A stretch of 64,000 nt of DNA from Branchiostoma floridae (GCF_000003815.2 NC_049981.1:12915304-12979303); one strand, 5' to 3'. Shown: positions 44,201 through 58,655, numbered from the stretch's first letter. Numbers and translations: made by a program. The notes: a model not told the origin generated them from the sequence alone.

Positions 44201-45529
44201 TCTTCCCCAGAACGCCTGGCTACCTCAGAATGAGCTAATAGTCTAAAGACGAAAATGACGAATGCCGCACTTTAGATAGAGATGAATTGTGCAATTTTTC
44301 ACATTACTAATTCAACAAACAATGGCCTTTAATGGCTCATACTTCAGTGCAAATATATTGCATTATGTGCCTCTCGTGAATAATTGGCAACATTAATCAC
44401 ACCTTTCATTGTAACAAACGCGTTATATCCCACAAGGATATGCCCTTTACATAAAACAATACCACAGTAACCACACAGTAAAAGATGCGGAGATGTAGCA
44501 CATGATTGGCATACGCGTCATATCCAGAATGATAATCATTCAGAACCCGTATGATGGAATGTGCTGCCAGTTTTACCCTTTTATGGTAATAAATAATGCA
44601 TAGTGAGCCAGTGACAGGGGACAGTGTGTTCCCCAGACGACTAGACTGTGTACTCTGTGTACGTCAGAGTGGAAGTGAGGCGGTTTCGTGTGCGGTCGGA
44701 CAGAAGACTTAGGGCGCCATGTTGGCTGGATCGTGAGGATATAACCGAATGTTGCAAAGATTTCTTACTTACCAAAGCTGCACCAATTCAATTTCTGGGT
44801 TCCCAGATTTCTGTAGAAAATCAGGAGATGAAATAAAGATATATACAGACTTTTGACAAAGCCATACGGCCACACCTTCTTGATTTATATGATGTCATCC
44901 GCGGGAGCAATTTTTGACAATAGATTATACCAAGATACTGCAGTATTGAAAAAGAAATATTGAAAAATGGATAATAATGAGAGAAGTCTTAGAGGAAGAT
45001 GTGAAAGGGCAAAAATAGAGAATCTTATCGTTTGCTCTGCGTGTTCATTTATATGTTCAACCTTCCTGACCACTTAGATTTCAAAATAAGGCCGTTTGTG
45101 CCCAGCGGTTTTTATTCGCTTGCTCCCTTCAGTGTCGGAGTACCTGAGGATGTCATCCTTATAGTCCGATCAGTCTGGCCTAAGTAAGTCAAATGGAAGT
45201 GAATAAAACAGTCGGCATGATGGATAGAAGCGATATGCCAGGCAATCCCCGGAAGAATTCTGTCTGACAAATTTCTCCACACGTCCAACTGCGACACGAA
45301 AACGGCGCCTGGGAAATTGGGAAATAATCCCGCATTACATGACGTATGGTCGCTGTTCTTAAGGTTAAAGGGGCGACGGGTTCTCTGTCGAGGTTTGGGG
45401 GGGGGGGGGGGCATTGTTCAATTCTAACCCCGTAACAAGAATACCAAGACGGCATTGTTTCTTTAATTCAATTTATTGCATCATTTATTAACAAAACGAT
45501 GGTGACACGCTCAAGTCGTGGACTCCTTT

Positions 45530-45660
45530 CCATGCACCAAAAGTGTTTGTTACAGTCAAAAATGTTTGCCCATAAAGTAATATCACATCACAATCCACCA
45601 AGAGGTCCTTTAAGTTATGCTGACTACAAATATCCGGTAACACAGACATACTGACGGGGA
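45530..45660 (-). repeat. Copy of the approximately 150-bp interspersed family
   Basis: CACAATCCACCAAGAGG, TAAGTTATGCTGACTACAAA and GGTAACACAGACATACTGAC are the reverse-orientation form of the family. Confidence 0.5.
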
Positions 45661-45866
45661 GACAAAAATCTGCCTCAATTTTCATGGTAATAAATCAAGC
45701 AACTGGATGATTTCTCTAAAAAAAGTCATAAGACAAAGACATTAACAGCATCCACTAACTTGTTTTTGAATCATACGTCTATAACTTGCATCATCTGCCG
45801 ATTATGAACGTCACACAAATCCGATTTTGGTCGCTGTAAGGTCACCCAGAGATCGCGTTATGCTAA

Positions 45867-46103
45867 GGCCCCCTTTCCTCTAGACGGCGATCGCGCCGCG
45901 CTCTCACTGCGACCTAAATAGGATATGTGTAACCTTCACTTGCACACTGGGTATATTATACAAAATGTGTGACTGGTAAGACAAAAAAACACGCAAAGTG
46001 TAAAAAGACTCGTTTCTTTTCTATAGAATTCGTTGAGCTATATGTCAATTTTTAGGTCGCAGAGAGAACGTTGCGAGAGCGCCGTCCTAGTGGAAAGGAT
46101 GTC
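45867..46103. mobile_element. Palindromic MITE, 237 bp
   Basis: Arms of about 50 bp (left CCTTTCCTCTAGACGGCG ... CTGCGACCTAAA; right TTTAGGTCGCAG ... CTAGTGGAAAGG) are imperfect inverted repeats. TAA flanks both ends (45864-45866 and 46104-46106), consistent with a TWA target duplication. Confidence 0.65.
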
Positions 46104-46604
46104 TAATGAATTATACATACATACATGCAGATTTTCTGTCCTGTAGCGTTCGCCCCATTTTCTCCCCAACTCAATCTGTAATCCTTTATAATCCCGTCTG
46201 AGCCTTGATTAATTTTACATCATCATTGATCAACGTTTAAATTGGGTTCATTAGTTCTAAATTATCCGCCTGGAGTCATTGTGGTGTGAAAATTGGGTTT
46301 CTCGGTGAGACGACTCTCTGCATGGGGTTGTTATTGTAATTATGAAAGTAATTTCCTGGATGAATAGACGACATGAATTTTATGCTGTTCTTTATAATAA
46401 ATGCTCTCTATTTGCATACCCCACTTCATATCACTACAGAACTATCAGTTTAAACATGGAGAGGAATGAACATTGAATAAAGGGGCCATAATATTGTGAA
46501 AATGTATTGTTTTAATTTTACTTTATGAAACCTGTTCTGTCTTTTACCTGTAACTGTAGGTTGTATCATTCTATCCTTTTTTTATTCTCTTCGCCAATGG
46601 CGAT

Positions 46605-47290
46605 AGAGTATGTTTTTGTCGACTTGGGTCTGTATGTAGGTCAACAGCATATAACTCGAGAAATTGTAGATGGAACTTTGTGATTTTTGGTAGGTGTGTA
46701 GCGGTTGTCGAAAGGAATGCCAAGTTCGAAAACGGTTAACCTGGCGTTTTCCTACGGTACTGCAGCGAGCTTGGTATGTTTTTTGCAGTTTGTTTTGGGC
46801 AGCATAAGTCAAAATCTAGCTGGGCGATTTTCAAGAAACTTGGTAGGTGTGTAGCGGTTTTGGAGAGGAAGGTCAAGTGCGAAAATGGTTTACCTGGCTC
46901 TTACCTACGGCGCTGTAGCGGGATTTGTATGTAAGTGCGTTTGTCTGTAAGCAAGATAACTCGAGAACCCTTGAATGGATCCTGATGATATTTGGTAGGT
47001 GGGTGGGGGTCAAGAAAAGGAAGGTCAAGTTCGATAATGGGCCCCCTAGTGACTGCCTAAGGTACTGCAGCAAAACTTTTATTTTTGACACTTCGTGTTT
47101 TGGATATGCTGTGGTCATGATTTTTGAGTGGTAGATAGCCCTTGGGGCAGAGAGTAAGTGCTGTGAGTTTGGACCCCCTAGCGGCTTTTTGGGAACTGCA
47201 GGCACCGATTTCCTTTCAAACTTTGAACGAGAATAACTCGAGAACGTGTTGACGGATCATCAGGATTTTTTGGTATGTAGATAGAATGAG
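46605..47290 (+). repeat. Approximately 150-bp tandem family, sense array
   Basis: TTGGTAGGTG occurs at 46687, 46840 and 46992 (spacing 153 and 152), with AACTCGAGAA, AAGGTCAAGT, and TACGGTACTGCAGCGA-like blocks at fixed relative positions. This is the clearest array of the family also seen at 8795-9540 on the other strand. Confidence 0.75.
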
Positions 47291-47564
47291 TACTTAAAAT
47301 AATAATCTACATGGAAATTTGCATTTAATTGTAATCAGTGGCCAATTAACAGAAATAAACTGTTTTGTATATACATGTATCTCACTTGACCTATATCTAT
47401 GGACACATCTGTTTGACAGATGTTTTTGCTGGAGGAAACACTGACAAGCCGTGAGCTGGACACTGAAAAGCTTGAAATTCAGATTGACCAGGGGTGCTAT
47501 CAGGTCATCTTGTACAATCAGGTCTTGTTTTGGTAGCATTTGTGGGGTTTGGGGGTAGGTACTA

Positions 47565-47658
47565 TTTAGTAATAGATGAATAAGACCTTAAAGTCTTAAA
47601 TAAAGGCATGATTTAGTAATACATGAATAAGACCTTAAAGTCTTGAATAAAGGCATGA
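47565..47658. repeat. Two tandem 47-bp units
   Basis: TTTAGTAATAGATGAATAAG and TTTAGTAATACATGAATAAG start units at 47565 and 47612, each with AAGACCTTAAAGTCTT inside. Confidence 0.85.
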
Positions 47659-47659
47659 T

Positions 47660-50430
47660 TATTTGGCGAAGAGATGGGTTCGTTGAACTCTAGTTTCACA
47701 TTATTTCTATCTAATTCTATTTTATGATATTGTGTTACTTTTATGTTGCTTTTTCTATTCTATTTGGTTCAATTTGATTCCATTTTGTTTTGCTTTATTT
47801 CTATATTATCTGTTACACTTCGAGAGACAGAGTCCCAAAAATGATGAAATCATCTGAGGTCTGAAAACCCTGTAGCTGCAGTTAGCCAACATCTCCTGAT
47901 CAAAGGACCAGCAATTTCTGTTCAAAATGATATAAAGAAATAGACAAACCTGATTATCTTTATATAGCTATCCTCCTGGCATATGACGGAGGGCAATTAC
48001 ATTTTGAACACAAAATCTACTTTGAAAATCATTGTACTAAGACTATATCTAAACTGAACATCTGTTTCTAAAACCATAATAATATCTATAAAGGCTGTAA
48101 CGGGAATGGCTTGTCTTTGTCTGTCCGCTAGCATTTGCTGCGGCAGATTCAACATCTATCAGCCAAAGCGAGCCCTTTATCACTGGGTAGATCCCCCATG
48201 GCCACCGCCTACGCCTACGCCTACATCGTAGATTCGTCTCCAGACAAGACAAGACAAGACAAGACAAGACATTCATACATAGATAGGCTACCTGTACACA
48301 TTCACAAACAATCTTGCACATGTCAAAACAATCTGCCAGATAATTATTGTATCTAAGAAACTTATACGAGAATCTCATTTTCTGACAATGGCCAAAATCG
48401 ATATCTCATATCTTACTTTACGTCCAAACACCAAACGTTTTCATAATAACTCAATCTCTCAACATCGCCCTATCTGTTGTAATGTATTTGGTAACGTTTG
48501 TTTTATATTTATATGATTGGCTTTGTTTGTATTATATTCTCGTGTTGTCCTTGGTTTCGTGGCAGCATAAAAATACTTGCAGTCATGACAACCGGTATGT
48601 GTCTTGAACACAGAACAAGAAAGAGTCACGACTGTACGTCTTATCAACTAAGAATAGAGGTATCTAAAAATATGTTGATTCGATCTCTCCTGCACTGTAT
48701 AAAGGGACCCGTCTCTTTAAAATAGCTTCAAACAGTAGTGATAAGTTGTTAGATACACACAATTCCAGTGTGATATAACTAGCCGCTCGTGGCTGTACAT
48801 GTGAATCTGGTGTGGTACCGGCGCCGAAGGGCGGTTATATACCAGTCAAGCAAATACATCTAAAGATACAAAAATAGATACATAGTACCGGGGGGTAAAG
48901 AACTGTGTAGAGACAATGTTTTAGCTGTATTTTACCGGGATCATTGAAATATAGATTTTGTGATCCACGTGTATGAGTACCAAATCAGTCCGGAAAGTAC
49001 CGACTTCCATGCATGCTAAGCGTACTATTTGTAGATTCGTACAATATACAAATGTCGACATTATGTAATGTGTTATCGAGGAGGTTTTATCCTTGGATAC
49101 TTATACCTACTTTCTCTTGTTTATTTCCTGTTTTACTAACACTTGTATTTTCATGACTGAAAAAGTGAGACACTAAATCTAGCTTGCAAAAGGCCACGGA
49201 CAACTGACGTTAAGTATTTTGAGAAATCCTTTTGGAGTCAACGACAGTGTGGTGATAATTGACATTAGATGCAAAATTTAAACATTAAGTTTTGAAATCT
49301 TAACTTTGCGATATAATGTTTAAAAGAATGCGTATACTTTGGTTTTGATGACTGGTCAGAAACAGGTAGATTCCAAATTAAGCTCAAAATACAGTAACAG
49401 TGGCACAACCACTAATTTGATATCGATTTATATATTTTCATCTATAATTTGACTGGATAATACCTATTGAATGGTACCGGTTGTCAGTAGGAGGAATGAT
49501 GACACATATCTCCATGACAAGACTATCGTCTAGAACATTTTACTGATTTCGTCTCAGGACAAAACGACTAGTATATGAAATTGTGAACACGTATTTATAA
49601 TTCTAGTTCAAGGTAACAGAACACAATTTTTCGCCTATGGGAATTTACATTCTATAGGGTGTAAAAGCAATTTACAAGAATTGAATATGCTGAGATTCAG
49701 GGTACACTTTACAAGATATGTGAAATATTGTCCTCTTTTGAAAGCTTTGTTTTGAAGTAAACAAACCGCTGAAGGTCATCATTTGCAGCCGATGCACATA
49801 GCAGTTGGCGGTAACAGGATTCGTGCGCAAAATTCACGCCGACGTCCGAACAAACAGAACTCATACAGTCTCAAAACTCACAAATTTCTCTACCATTCGT
49901 GACAGTTTCTGACTCGCTGGTGTGAACAGAAGAGTTTCTACGGCTCTTTCAAGAACTGTGACGCACTTCTTTATGCCCGAACTACTTTGTTCTGCCACCT
50001 CACTAACACCAGGCACACGCACATGCCGCCTACTCCTGATAGCAATACTGATTGTTTACTGTCAGCTGGGAGTTCTGTACAATATCCACACGTCACACAG
50101 AAAACCCATTAAATCATGGTCCCGGGGGAATTAGGACATGTTTCTAATGGACGGGTCTGTTCTTCAATCAACGGTACAACAGCGGAGATTCATCAATCCA
50201 TTTCGAAATGCGGGTCCATTTCCAGGGTAAGGCAAACAGGGACCTTTGAAGACGTATAAAACTTCCTGAAATTTCACACCGCCTGTCGTCCTTCGACGCA
50301 TCCATATTGTAGATCAAATGATGTAAAGGACATCGTAATTGGTTTGAAAACAGAGTTCAGTAACTCTGAACATGCTGAAAGCCGGTAGTGGGGAAATTAA
50401 ATGTAGCAAATGAGTTATACGACCCTTTGG
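47660..50430. other. No recognisable gene
   Basis: A/T-rich sequence; an ACAAG pentanucleotide repeat lies at 48243-48270. No exon set or domain could be found. Confidence 0.5.
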
Positions 50431-50439
50431 CTCTTAATC

Positions 50440-50985
50440 TGATCATGGGTTGTACGTAGATGTGTAGATGTTCTCTGATGTGTAGATACGCTCAGATGTA
50501 GATATAAAGATATGTTTCGATGTGTAGATATGCATTTGTGTGGAGAGTTCCGATGTACGTGTAAATATGCTCAGATGTGTATGATGTGCAGATTTGTTAC
50601 GATGTGTGGATATTTTCCGATGTGTAGACGCGTTTCGCTGTGTAGATGTGCTCTGATGTATTATATATAGATGTGTTCTGATATGTAATGTTTCTCTGTA
50701 CTGTAGATGTGTTCTAACGTGTAGATATGTTCAGACGAATAGATATGTTTCCCTGTAGGTGTAGATGTGTTCTGATGTGGTGCTTTTTACAATGTGTGCG
50801 TTGCCATGTATGCATATGTTACGATGTGAAGATGTGCTAACATGTTGATGTATAGTACCTGTTGCATGATATATTGCGATATGTAGATGATTATTTTGAT
50901 GTCGATATGCCATGCATATATGGTAGAGGTGTTACGATATTTACATGTTTGACGATGTACTGTAGTATGATGATTATTCATCCAG
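50440..50985. repeat. Degenerate GATGTGTAGAT minisatellite
   Basis: GATGTGTAGAT and variants (GATGTGTAGATACG, CGATGTGTAGATATG, CTGATGTATTATAT) recur at irregular spacing of roughly 20-40 bp for over 500 bp. Confidence 0.75.
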
Positions 50986-50999
50986 TACAGATACATATG

Positions 51000-53900
51000 T
51001 CCCACTTCGTGCTAATCCCCAAGAAGATGTAGAAAAGGAAAATCGTTTCTAAAGCAAAATCGTAACGTTTCTAAGCTACCGATACCGCGGAGCAGCGAGA
51101 CGGTACGATTTCGCCTATCTACATCTGCTTGGAGATTATCCCTGCGCCACGCGCACAGGACCCCCCGTGAGGTCAGCAGAATGGCATATTCCACTTATCC
51201 ATGTATGCTTAAGTGAGTCAGAGGTCCTCAGGCTTAATGGGCTGCAATATGCGTTTGTTTGATAGGTGTGCGCGATAACGAGGCTCGATCGATGCTACAC
51301 AGACCGGCAAAAATAGAGCTGTCGAACCCAGGCCAGAAAACATCGCTCTCAAGAACCTAGTACCTGGTCTTCTACTCTCACCGTATGGCTGCCATGGGCT
51401 CATAGTTTGTAAGGTGAGTGTACATTTTGTACTATGTACTTCCGATGGTAAGATCGTCATGTTGTCGGTATTAGCGTTGGAAAGGTTGGTACAGTTTCGC
51501 AGAATGAAAGAGTATACTCAGGGTTGCTTATACAAGAGATGGCGGAGTGGCACCCGCCGGCACGTATGCGTGTGTTACCGCTTTTCATCCGATACCCTGC
51601 GGAATGTTCGCAACATCTAGAGCGTGATCGATTGAATGTACACTGACAGTCTCACACACAACCACAGGCAGGAAAAAATACGATTTGTACCGAGAATTCT
51701 GCCTGGTAAAGGCCGCTTTATGGGTTTATGACGACCGGGAAATAATATAAAATGATGCTAGTAACAGTAGTATGTACGGACCCGAATTCAACCATGTTTT
51801 CTATTAAATCAAGCATGCTGTCTCTCAGAGAAAAGCACGCAACTATACTTTGAAATGAAGAAAAAAAGCGCCTGTTTTGAGGCAGTACTGTATTCTGTAA
51901 TGTCAGTGATTCTGCGGGTGTTATTGTACCTAAACTCTACCTCACGTGCACATACAGCGGGCGTATCTCGGTGGCCTGAAAAACTGAACCTTGGCCACAG
52001 GTCTAATATTTATTCGGCGCGCTATGCAAACCTAGACCTGCCGGTTTATTCTAACAGGTGTGTGTTCAGAAAACATCTGATCTACTGGAGTAAATGTAGA
52101 GATATCAGCTGTCAGATCAGCCTCGGGACACAACTGGGGCACATCTTTTTATTCTATCTATCCTATGTGCTGGCGGGTTTGCTTCGCGCCATGGTTTTGT
52201 GAGCAATTTTTCTTCGGACGTTGTTGGATGCTTTAGTGTTTTGTCCTGTGAGCCAGCGAATTTCTAGTGAATTTTACAACTAGCTACCCTTGCTGAAAAA
52301 ATCTACGGGATGGCGTACATGTTAGCCGGGCAAAGTCATCTGTTGGCGGCGGGTCGGGCCGCAAAGGTGGCGGGCCAAGGGTTGAGAGGAAGCCGGCTTT
52401 CGCGCAGGCCTTTGCCGGGGATATAACAGTGTCTTATCGCGGAATCCAGTGTATAAAAATCTACAGTTACCATTCACAGTGAAACAAGAATTGACCTAAT
52501 TTGATAACCCCCAAATGTGTAATAAACGGCAGCCACACTTAATAACTCTCGCCATAATAAAATGCCCGCAAACGCTGTGATAGCAAACGGACGTGCACGT
52601 TTGACGTCACATTCATCAGCCGCTGACGTCCACGACGCCCACGGACCACCAACATAGCGTCAAAAATTCCTCTTCACAATAATTCAGGAACATTGTGTTG
52701 TCTTTATTTGGACATATCTACCAGCATAAATGCAAACATCCGTCAGGAGAATGAGGAATATTATACAGCCATATGTTTTCGTTCCATAGATCAGAATAGG
52801 GGATTTGTTAGGAAGATCCATAGACCACCTGTGCCCCGTGTAAAATAATATCAGCATGAATTATTGATATATCCCGTTCATCTTTTCCAGTAATGTCCAT
52901 ATTAACCATATGATCTGGAAGACGAAAGGCTTTGCAGTAAAAAAAGGTATTTGTATTGGAATTTGTATTTATGTATGTATGAAAAAGAACAACACAGTAT
53001 GGGGCGAGGATGGTACGGTGGCATTCTCACCGGTTCAGTTCGTGCTCTGGTATTTCTAACATAGACCAGGCACAATGCAGCACTGAATAATTCATACGTT
53101 CAGATAGATCAATCTATGGCCGACCTTTAGTCCTTTTGTCATCACAGAATAGCAATTTGTTTCTCCACATTTGACGGAAAATACACAGTAATACCGTATA
53201 CAAACTACATGGTGGCATAAGCGGCGTCACCAGATAATATATACATTTGAATTATAGGACTTAAAATATATACAAATTGGTACGTGCAAGGGATAAATAG
53301 AGGAAACAGGCGATAAATACTGTTCACGAAATAAGAGCAAGTTATCTAGGAGCCAAAATCTACATGAAAAGCTATCTGTCACCAAACACTATAGCATGTC
53401 CAGGATACAGGATACAAACACCAGAAGTGTTGTTTCAATACCAAGGGCAGCCGCCAGGGAGCCCAAAATCAACCATGAGCTTTGTCTTTCCAACACCTAC
53501 CCATTCACAGGCAGACAGACAGACACACCAAAACCAATATCTTAATTTTTCATGGAGGTAATTATTAATATATAATAGTATTGTAGTCTACTGTATTGCA
53601 AAACATTTTTCTTGAAGTTTAAAATCGAATTGCTCAGAACCTTTTTTTAAACATTTGTTCCTCAAAATAACAAAATCGTCTGATACTTCCATGTGCTTTT
53701 TTATTGTTCAGATTGCTCTAAAAGCACCAAATTTGGTTAGACCTACATAGATACGGGGGCGTCGTGCGTGCGCCCTGGAGCGATTTTCTTGTATTTTCAA
53801 TTACATGAATTATCCCTCGAATTTTTCTCCGCCTCGAGGTTATTTTTGGAACAGCTAGTTTTGACAGGTAGTGAATTTTGGGAACTGCTTTGTGCAAGCT

Positions 53901-56900
53901 ACCAACAAAGATGTAGCTATGAGCTTTATTTGGGAGTTTAAGTACTCTCTAAGAAGCAGAATTAGAACAACTTATCACAATTCAATAGTGGTCAATGCTA
54001 CTGACAAACGCTCACGTCAGTTAGATAGACAAATGCGGGGGTGAGGGGTAACTAGTACTGGTAACAGCCTAACAGTTGAGCTAGCGGTTCCATTTAGTTG
54101 GTAACTGGGGGTAACCCCGGTTCAATACTCGGTACGGTTTAGATCTCGTGCGAAATACATGCGCTAGTGTGAATAAGCAGTAAGTGGCTATAATCATGAG
54201 GGTGAATATACTGACGAAAATACTCGAGATGTAGCAAAAATGAAAATCAGTGCCTTTCTCGGAAACACTTAAGAGTTAACACGCACGCGCGTGCCGCATG
54301 CATGTGATGTTCTGCGCCATATTGACGTCAGCTGGGACTTATAACGTACGTGGGCGCCAGTCTCAATCCGAAGGACGTGACGTGATTTTGATATCAAATT
54401 AATGTCATGATATAAAATCCACGTCTTATCGCAATTATTGCTAGCTTTGAATAGCCCCACGTTTGGGTGCAATTAAGCACATTTTCTGTTTGTATTAAGT
54501 ATAGATCATAACCGCTTCTTTCGACAAACAAAATGCAACAAATGGTCTAGCTTTTTCTACCTGCACAAAAAGTATGTATTATCTGTGTGTCTATCTATGT
54601 GCGTGAGAAAGAGACCTCCTGGTGTGACTTTGGTACTGCAGAAATACGTTTTTTTTTGGTATTGTCTTATTTGGACGTGCTGTGGACTTGATTGTTTGAT
54701 GTTAGGCAGCTTTCAGTGATAATTTTAGATTCAACAAAGGAGCTATTCCAACAACAATCATAAGGACTGGGGAGTACTAGAGAAAATCAATAGCCATGTT
54801 CTGGGCTAGGAGGCGAAGTTTAAGTTCACTCCACTATTGATCCGCAACGTTCCTAAGTTTTCTCAGCAGGTTTTTGGTTGTTCGGGATTTGAAAAAGTTG
54901 TCGAAAAGTTTCCCTTTTCAATGGAGTAGTGCGCTTCTTACATTCATCTATACCAAAGGGCGATGGCGGCATTTTGTAAATTACGTTTTTCAATAGTTGA
55001 AAAGCCAAAAGCATAGCTCAAGGAGGTACGAATGAAATGTCGTGAAATTTAGTTTTCTGTTTAGACTTGATGTGCCAAATATATGGTAAGACTTATACAG
55101 TGTCGCAGAAAACCGCTAGGGGGCTGTCCGATTTTATTTGCTCTTGTCGTGATCATGATATTTAACCGTTCGTTAGCGCTTTACGCAGAAAGATGTATTC
55201 TAAATCTGAACGCCTGGGCAGCTGTACAGCATGTTTGTTGTTGTTTGATCTAACTTAACAGTTGAAACTGTTATGCTTCTACACGACCATCGAGAATCAA
55301 GAAAGCAATTCCACCGCCGACGGTTGTATTTTCTTGGTCTCGATCAACAGAGAAATCACAGGTCACCCAGCAACTATCTGCGCATGAGCGGGCACTCGAG
55401 GTCACCGAATACGTCATGAAACGCTCCGCGCTGGGACTCACGCACGCAACAATGGGCCAAATTACTGGCAAGAATGTAATCTTATCTCCAAGGCTACAGA
55501 ATGCTCAGAAATTGCACGGAGCCGTTGGCGAGAAGTTACTGGCGAAACGAACGTCAGCTAGGGAATATGTGGGTGAAAATAGAAAGATAGTACAGGTGTA
55601 CATTTTACGGTGAAATTGGCTAACGTACCAAGGCACATGTATGATAAAACTTTCATTTCTCGGACTGTGGGTTTTGATGACGTCCGGCCTGTGATAACAG
55701 ATACTTCTGTGCTGACCTTATTGACGTAACGAGTCATGGTTGTTACCTACAGGAGGGAGGTTCAGCTCTGGCAGGGGTACGGTTTTTGGTTACGTTGTGC
55801 TTGTGTGTTCGCACCTAAAACTCAAGATCCTTTAAATGGGTTGGTATGAATTATGGCATGTGAGGCATTATTTAGGTCCCAAAGCAATATGGCGATCCTT
55901 GCCCCTCTAGATGTATCTTCAAATACTGCAGTATTACAGGTCAAGGAACCCTTCCTACAAATAGTGTGGTAAAACTCAGCAACATTTGAAACAATATCCT
56001 GTCAGTAGTGAGATTCCATCACTACGGTACCTAAAACAGTCGCTAGAGAGACAAACACTAATAGTGCATCTTATGTCTCAAGATTTAACCCCACACCAAA
56101 TACTTTGAGTTAACAAACATCCATTAGAAACAATGTTACAAGAACACAACTGACGCTACCGTCAAAACATAATCAACCGTCAAGACAACGACACGCAAGT
56201 GCTGACGTCTGCTTACGTCTATCGTCCTATCTCTTGAGCCACACAAATCTGCCCGTAATTAGATGAGTCCTGGCGTAACGTCACCGCTATCGCAATATCT
56301 GTAATCCAATAGCCACTCAGGTTATCTGACTGCTACCCTAACGGTGCGGATTTTGACGACTTATTTTGCTGACGCAGTTACCGCACGAAATCCAATCTTC
56401 AAGCACGTCTTCAAACATGCGTAAAGATTACTTTTTTTTCATAAAAGTATGCTTAACGTATGGTTTACGACAGCTTTACGTCTGCTTAAATATCACATTT
56501 CGTTAAGTGCACAGATGTGCGTTTTGACAACGACATTTTAAATATTTGATTTTTGTGCATTTTTGCCACACCTAACACAATATCGATCAAAAACATAAAA
56601 TGCATGGAATAAAAATCTTACATTCCAGTCAGCAAACCTGACAAGCTTGCGACAAAACCTTTAAAAAAAACAGTAGAAAATTTTGCTTCATCTACTTGAA
56701 ATCACACTGTGTCCAGCTCGAGGGTAATTGAAGGTCACACAGGCGCGATGATTCTAGGAAATGTTCCGCAGAATGGCCGCCAGTTCAATTTCACGGTCGA
56801 CAGACCAGGGATTGAGTCTGCACATCTTATTCCGGCTGGGTGGGCGAGCGGTGCGGCCGGAGGACCTCTGGATACGGAACGTTGATGAAAAATATGTTTT

Positions 56901-58310
56901 GAAGATTGTAAGATAAGATTTTACCGATAGATAGTCTCACTACCTGTAGGCCACTGTGCGTGCGTGACAAATTACTGACTACACGTTAATCTAGTGGCAA
57001 GCTTGAAAGATGAAAGTTGACGAGAGTAAAAAGAAACATACGCGTATAAACCTCACTCAACCCTACCCCACATCACTCTGGGGAAGGAACCACCAAATGA
57101 TCTTTTGATAAAACCATGGTTGAGCAATGGAAAGCAATCACTTCAAAACATATGTACCTACATCTCAAACCCCAAGTCTTTACTCCTACCGAAATTAAAG
57201 CTGGATTTGTCCGGTTTATTCAGATCTTAGCAAGCAGGAAGGTCAAGTTAGAATTATAAAAGAGCTATCACAAGAAGATTGAAAAAAAGACCAACATTCC
57301 CCCTATGTCATAATGAATCAGTCTTGTAAATAAGGAAGCAAGCTAGGTTATCCCACTAACGGGTCAATCAATCACATTCACTAATAATACAATTAATAAA
57401 GGAGGAAATGGCAAAGATCACAGTTTTTGACCAGATGATGAAAAAACTAAACATTTTTCTGTCCTACCTAACACTGAGACTTTCTGAGCAAATTTCACCC
57501 AGAAAAAAAGTAGTTGGGGGTTCGCATGATGCACTTCACCGTGCAAAACAAAGACTTGCCCCTCCCCTTTTAGCTATACAGTTGACATGACCTGATGTAT
57601 GTCACCTTAACCCTATTTTGTTGAATGGGTAACAGTAATGACGACCTACTGACGTCAGCGTCATGTGCAACTGGAGGGCTTCACAAGTGAAGGACAATTG
57701 TTTCTGACGTTCATTTCATATGTATGCAACACAGTGGCAGGGAGAGTGTCACTGAACTAGCTATGCTGGTTCAGCTACGTCAGCTTATATGTTCAGCTTG
57801 CACGTAGGATAGACACACTTTTTCTAAGCAGCGTTTCCTGACTGCCAAGCCCCTCTGACAGTTAGGAAGCCTATCTGTCCTTTTTTCTCTGCGAGAACTT
57901 AACAAGACATGTCCAGGACAAAAGATATAAAAACTGTAAAATCTGCTGCTTTACCAAGGATAGCCACCAGTACGTGACTTTGACCTTCGTCTTCTCAAGA
58001 CCTACCAACATGCAAAATATCATCCAGCCGTTCTTGAGTTATGATAACCACAGATATCCGGAAACACACAGACACGCAGACCGACGCACACACACACGCA
58101 CACTGTACACAGGCAAACAGATCTACACCTCCATTTCTTATGAAGGCAAATCGCATACTAGTACACTGACAACTGTTCGTTACATGAAGAATGTTTCCTT
58201 TCAACAAGGTCAATCTTAACTTTATGAGTACAGCTGGGACACGGATTTATTGATTTATCAATATTTTCGTGTTGATCTATAGATACCTAACGTCGTCTGA
58301 AGAACTAAGT
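51000..58310. other. Gene-poor stretch with repeat copies
   Basis: No protein gene is supported. Copies or fragments of the interspersed family lie at about 53395-53530 (minus), 54590-54720 (plus), 55080-55180 (plus) and 57965-58105 (minus). A tRNA-like remnant is near 54060-54135 (GAGCTAGCGGTT ... GGTTCAATACTC). A relatively GC-rich segment with CRE-like and E-box motifs lies at 52310-52640 and might be regulatory. Confidence 0.4.
57965..58105 (-). repeat. Copy of the approximately 150-bp interspersed family
   Basis: AAGACCTACCAACATGCAAA, CATCCAGCCGTTCTTGAGTT and GGAAACACACAGACACGCAG are the antisense blocks, ending in a CA-rich tract. Confidence 0.5.
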
Positions 58311-58317
58311 ATACAGA

Positions 58318-58655
58318 ACATGAGTGGGCGTGGGTGTCAGAAGTGTACAGTCCATGAGTGAGCGTGTGCGTTAGAACTAACTACCTGACTTAGCATGTAG
58401 AAGTAAGTGTACAGTCTCTGAGTGAGCGTGTGTTTTAGAAGTGTACAGTTCCTGAGTGAGCATGTGTGTTAGAACTAGTGTACGGTCACTGGGTGAGCGT
58501 GTAGTGTGTGTGAGTGTTAGAAGTGTACAGTCCCTGAGTGTGCGTGTATATTAGAAGTGTACAGTCCCTGAGTGTGCGTGTATAGTAGAAGTGTACAGTC
58601 CCTGAGTGAGCGTGTGTGTAAGAAGTGTACAGTCCCTGAGTGCGCGTGTGTGTCG
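58318..58655. repeat. Approximately 35-bp minisatellite
   Basis: GTGTACAGTCCCTGAGTGAG followed by CGTGTGTGTTAGAA recurs about nine times with variants. It ends at a GC-rich segment that may hold a first exon of the downstream LRR gene. Confidence 0.85.

Larger units (their letters stand above)
42130..44600. other. No recognisable gene; local duplication and pyrimidine tract
   Basis: Holds a tRNA-like SINE remnant, a roughly 160-bp tandem duplication and a long CT-rich tract (see separate entries). Open frames in the CT-rich tract are produced by its composition. Confidence 0.5.

Noticed and set aside
43795-44238. 147-codon open frame on plus
   Set aside because: Composition artefact of the polypyrimidine tract (Ser/Leu/Phe/Pro only).
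51855-52202. 115-codon open frame on plus
   Set aside because: Has an ATG but no homology, exon borders or repeat structure; could be chance.
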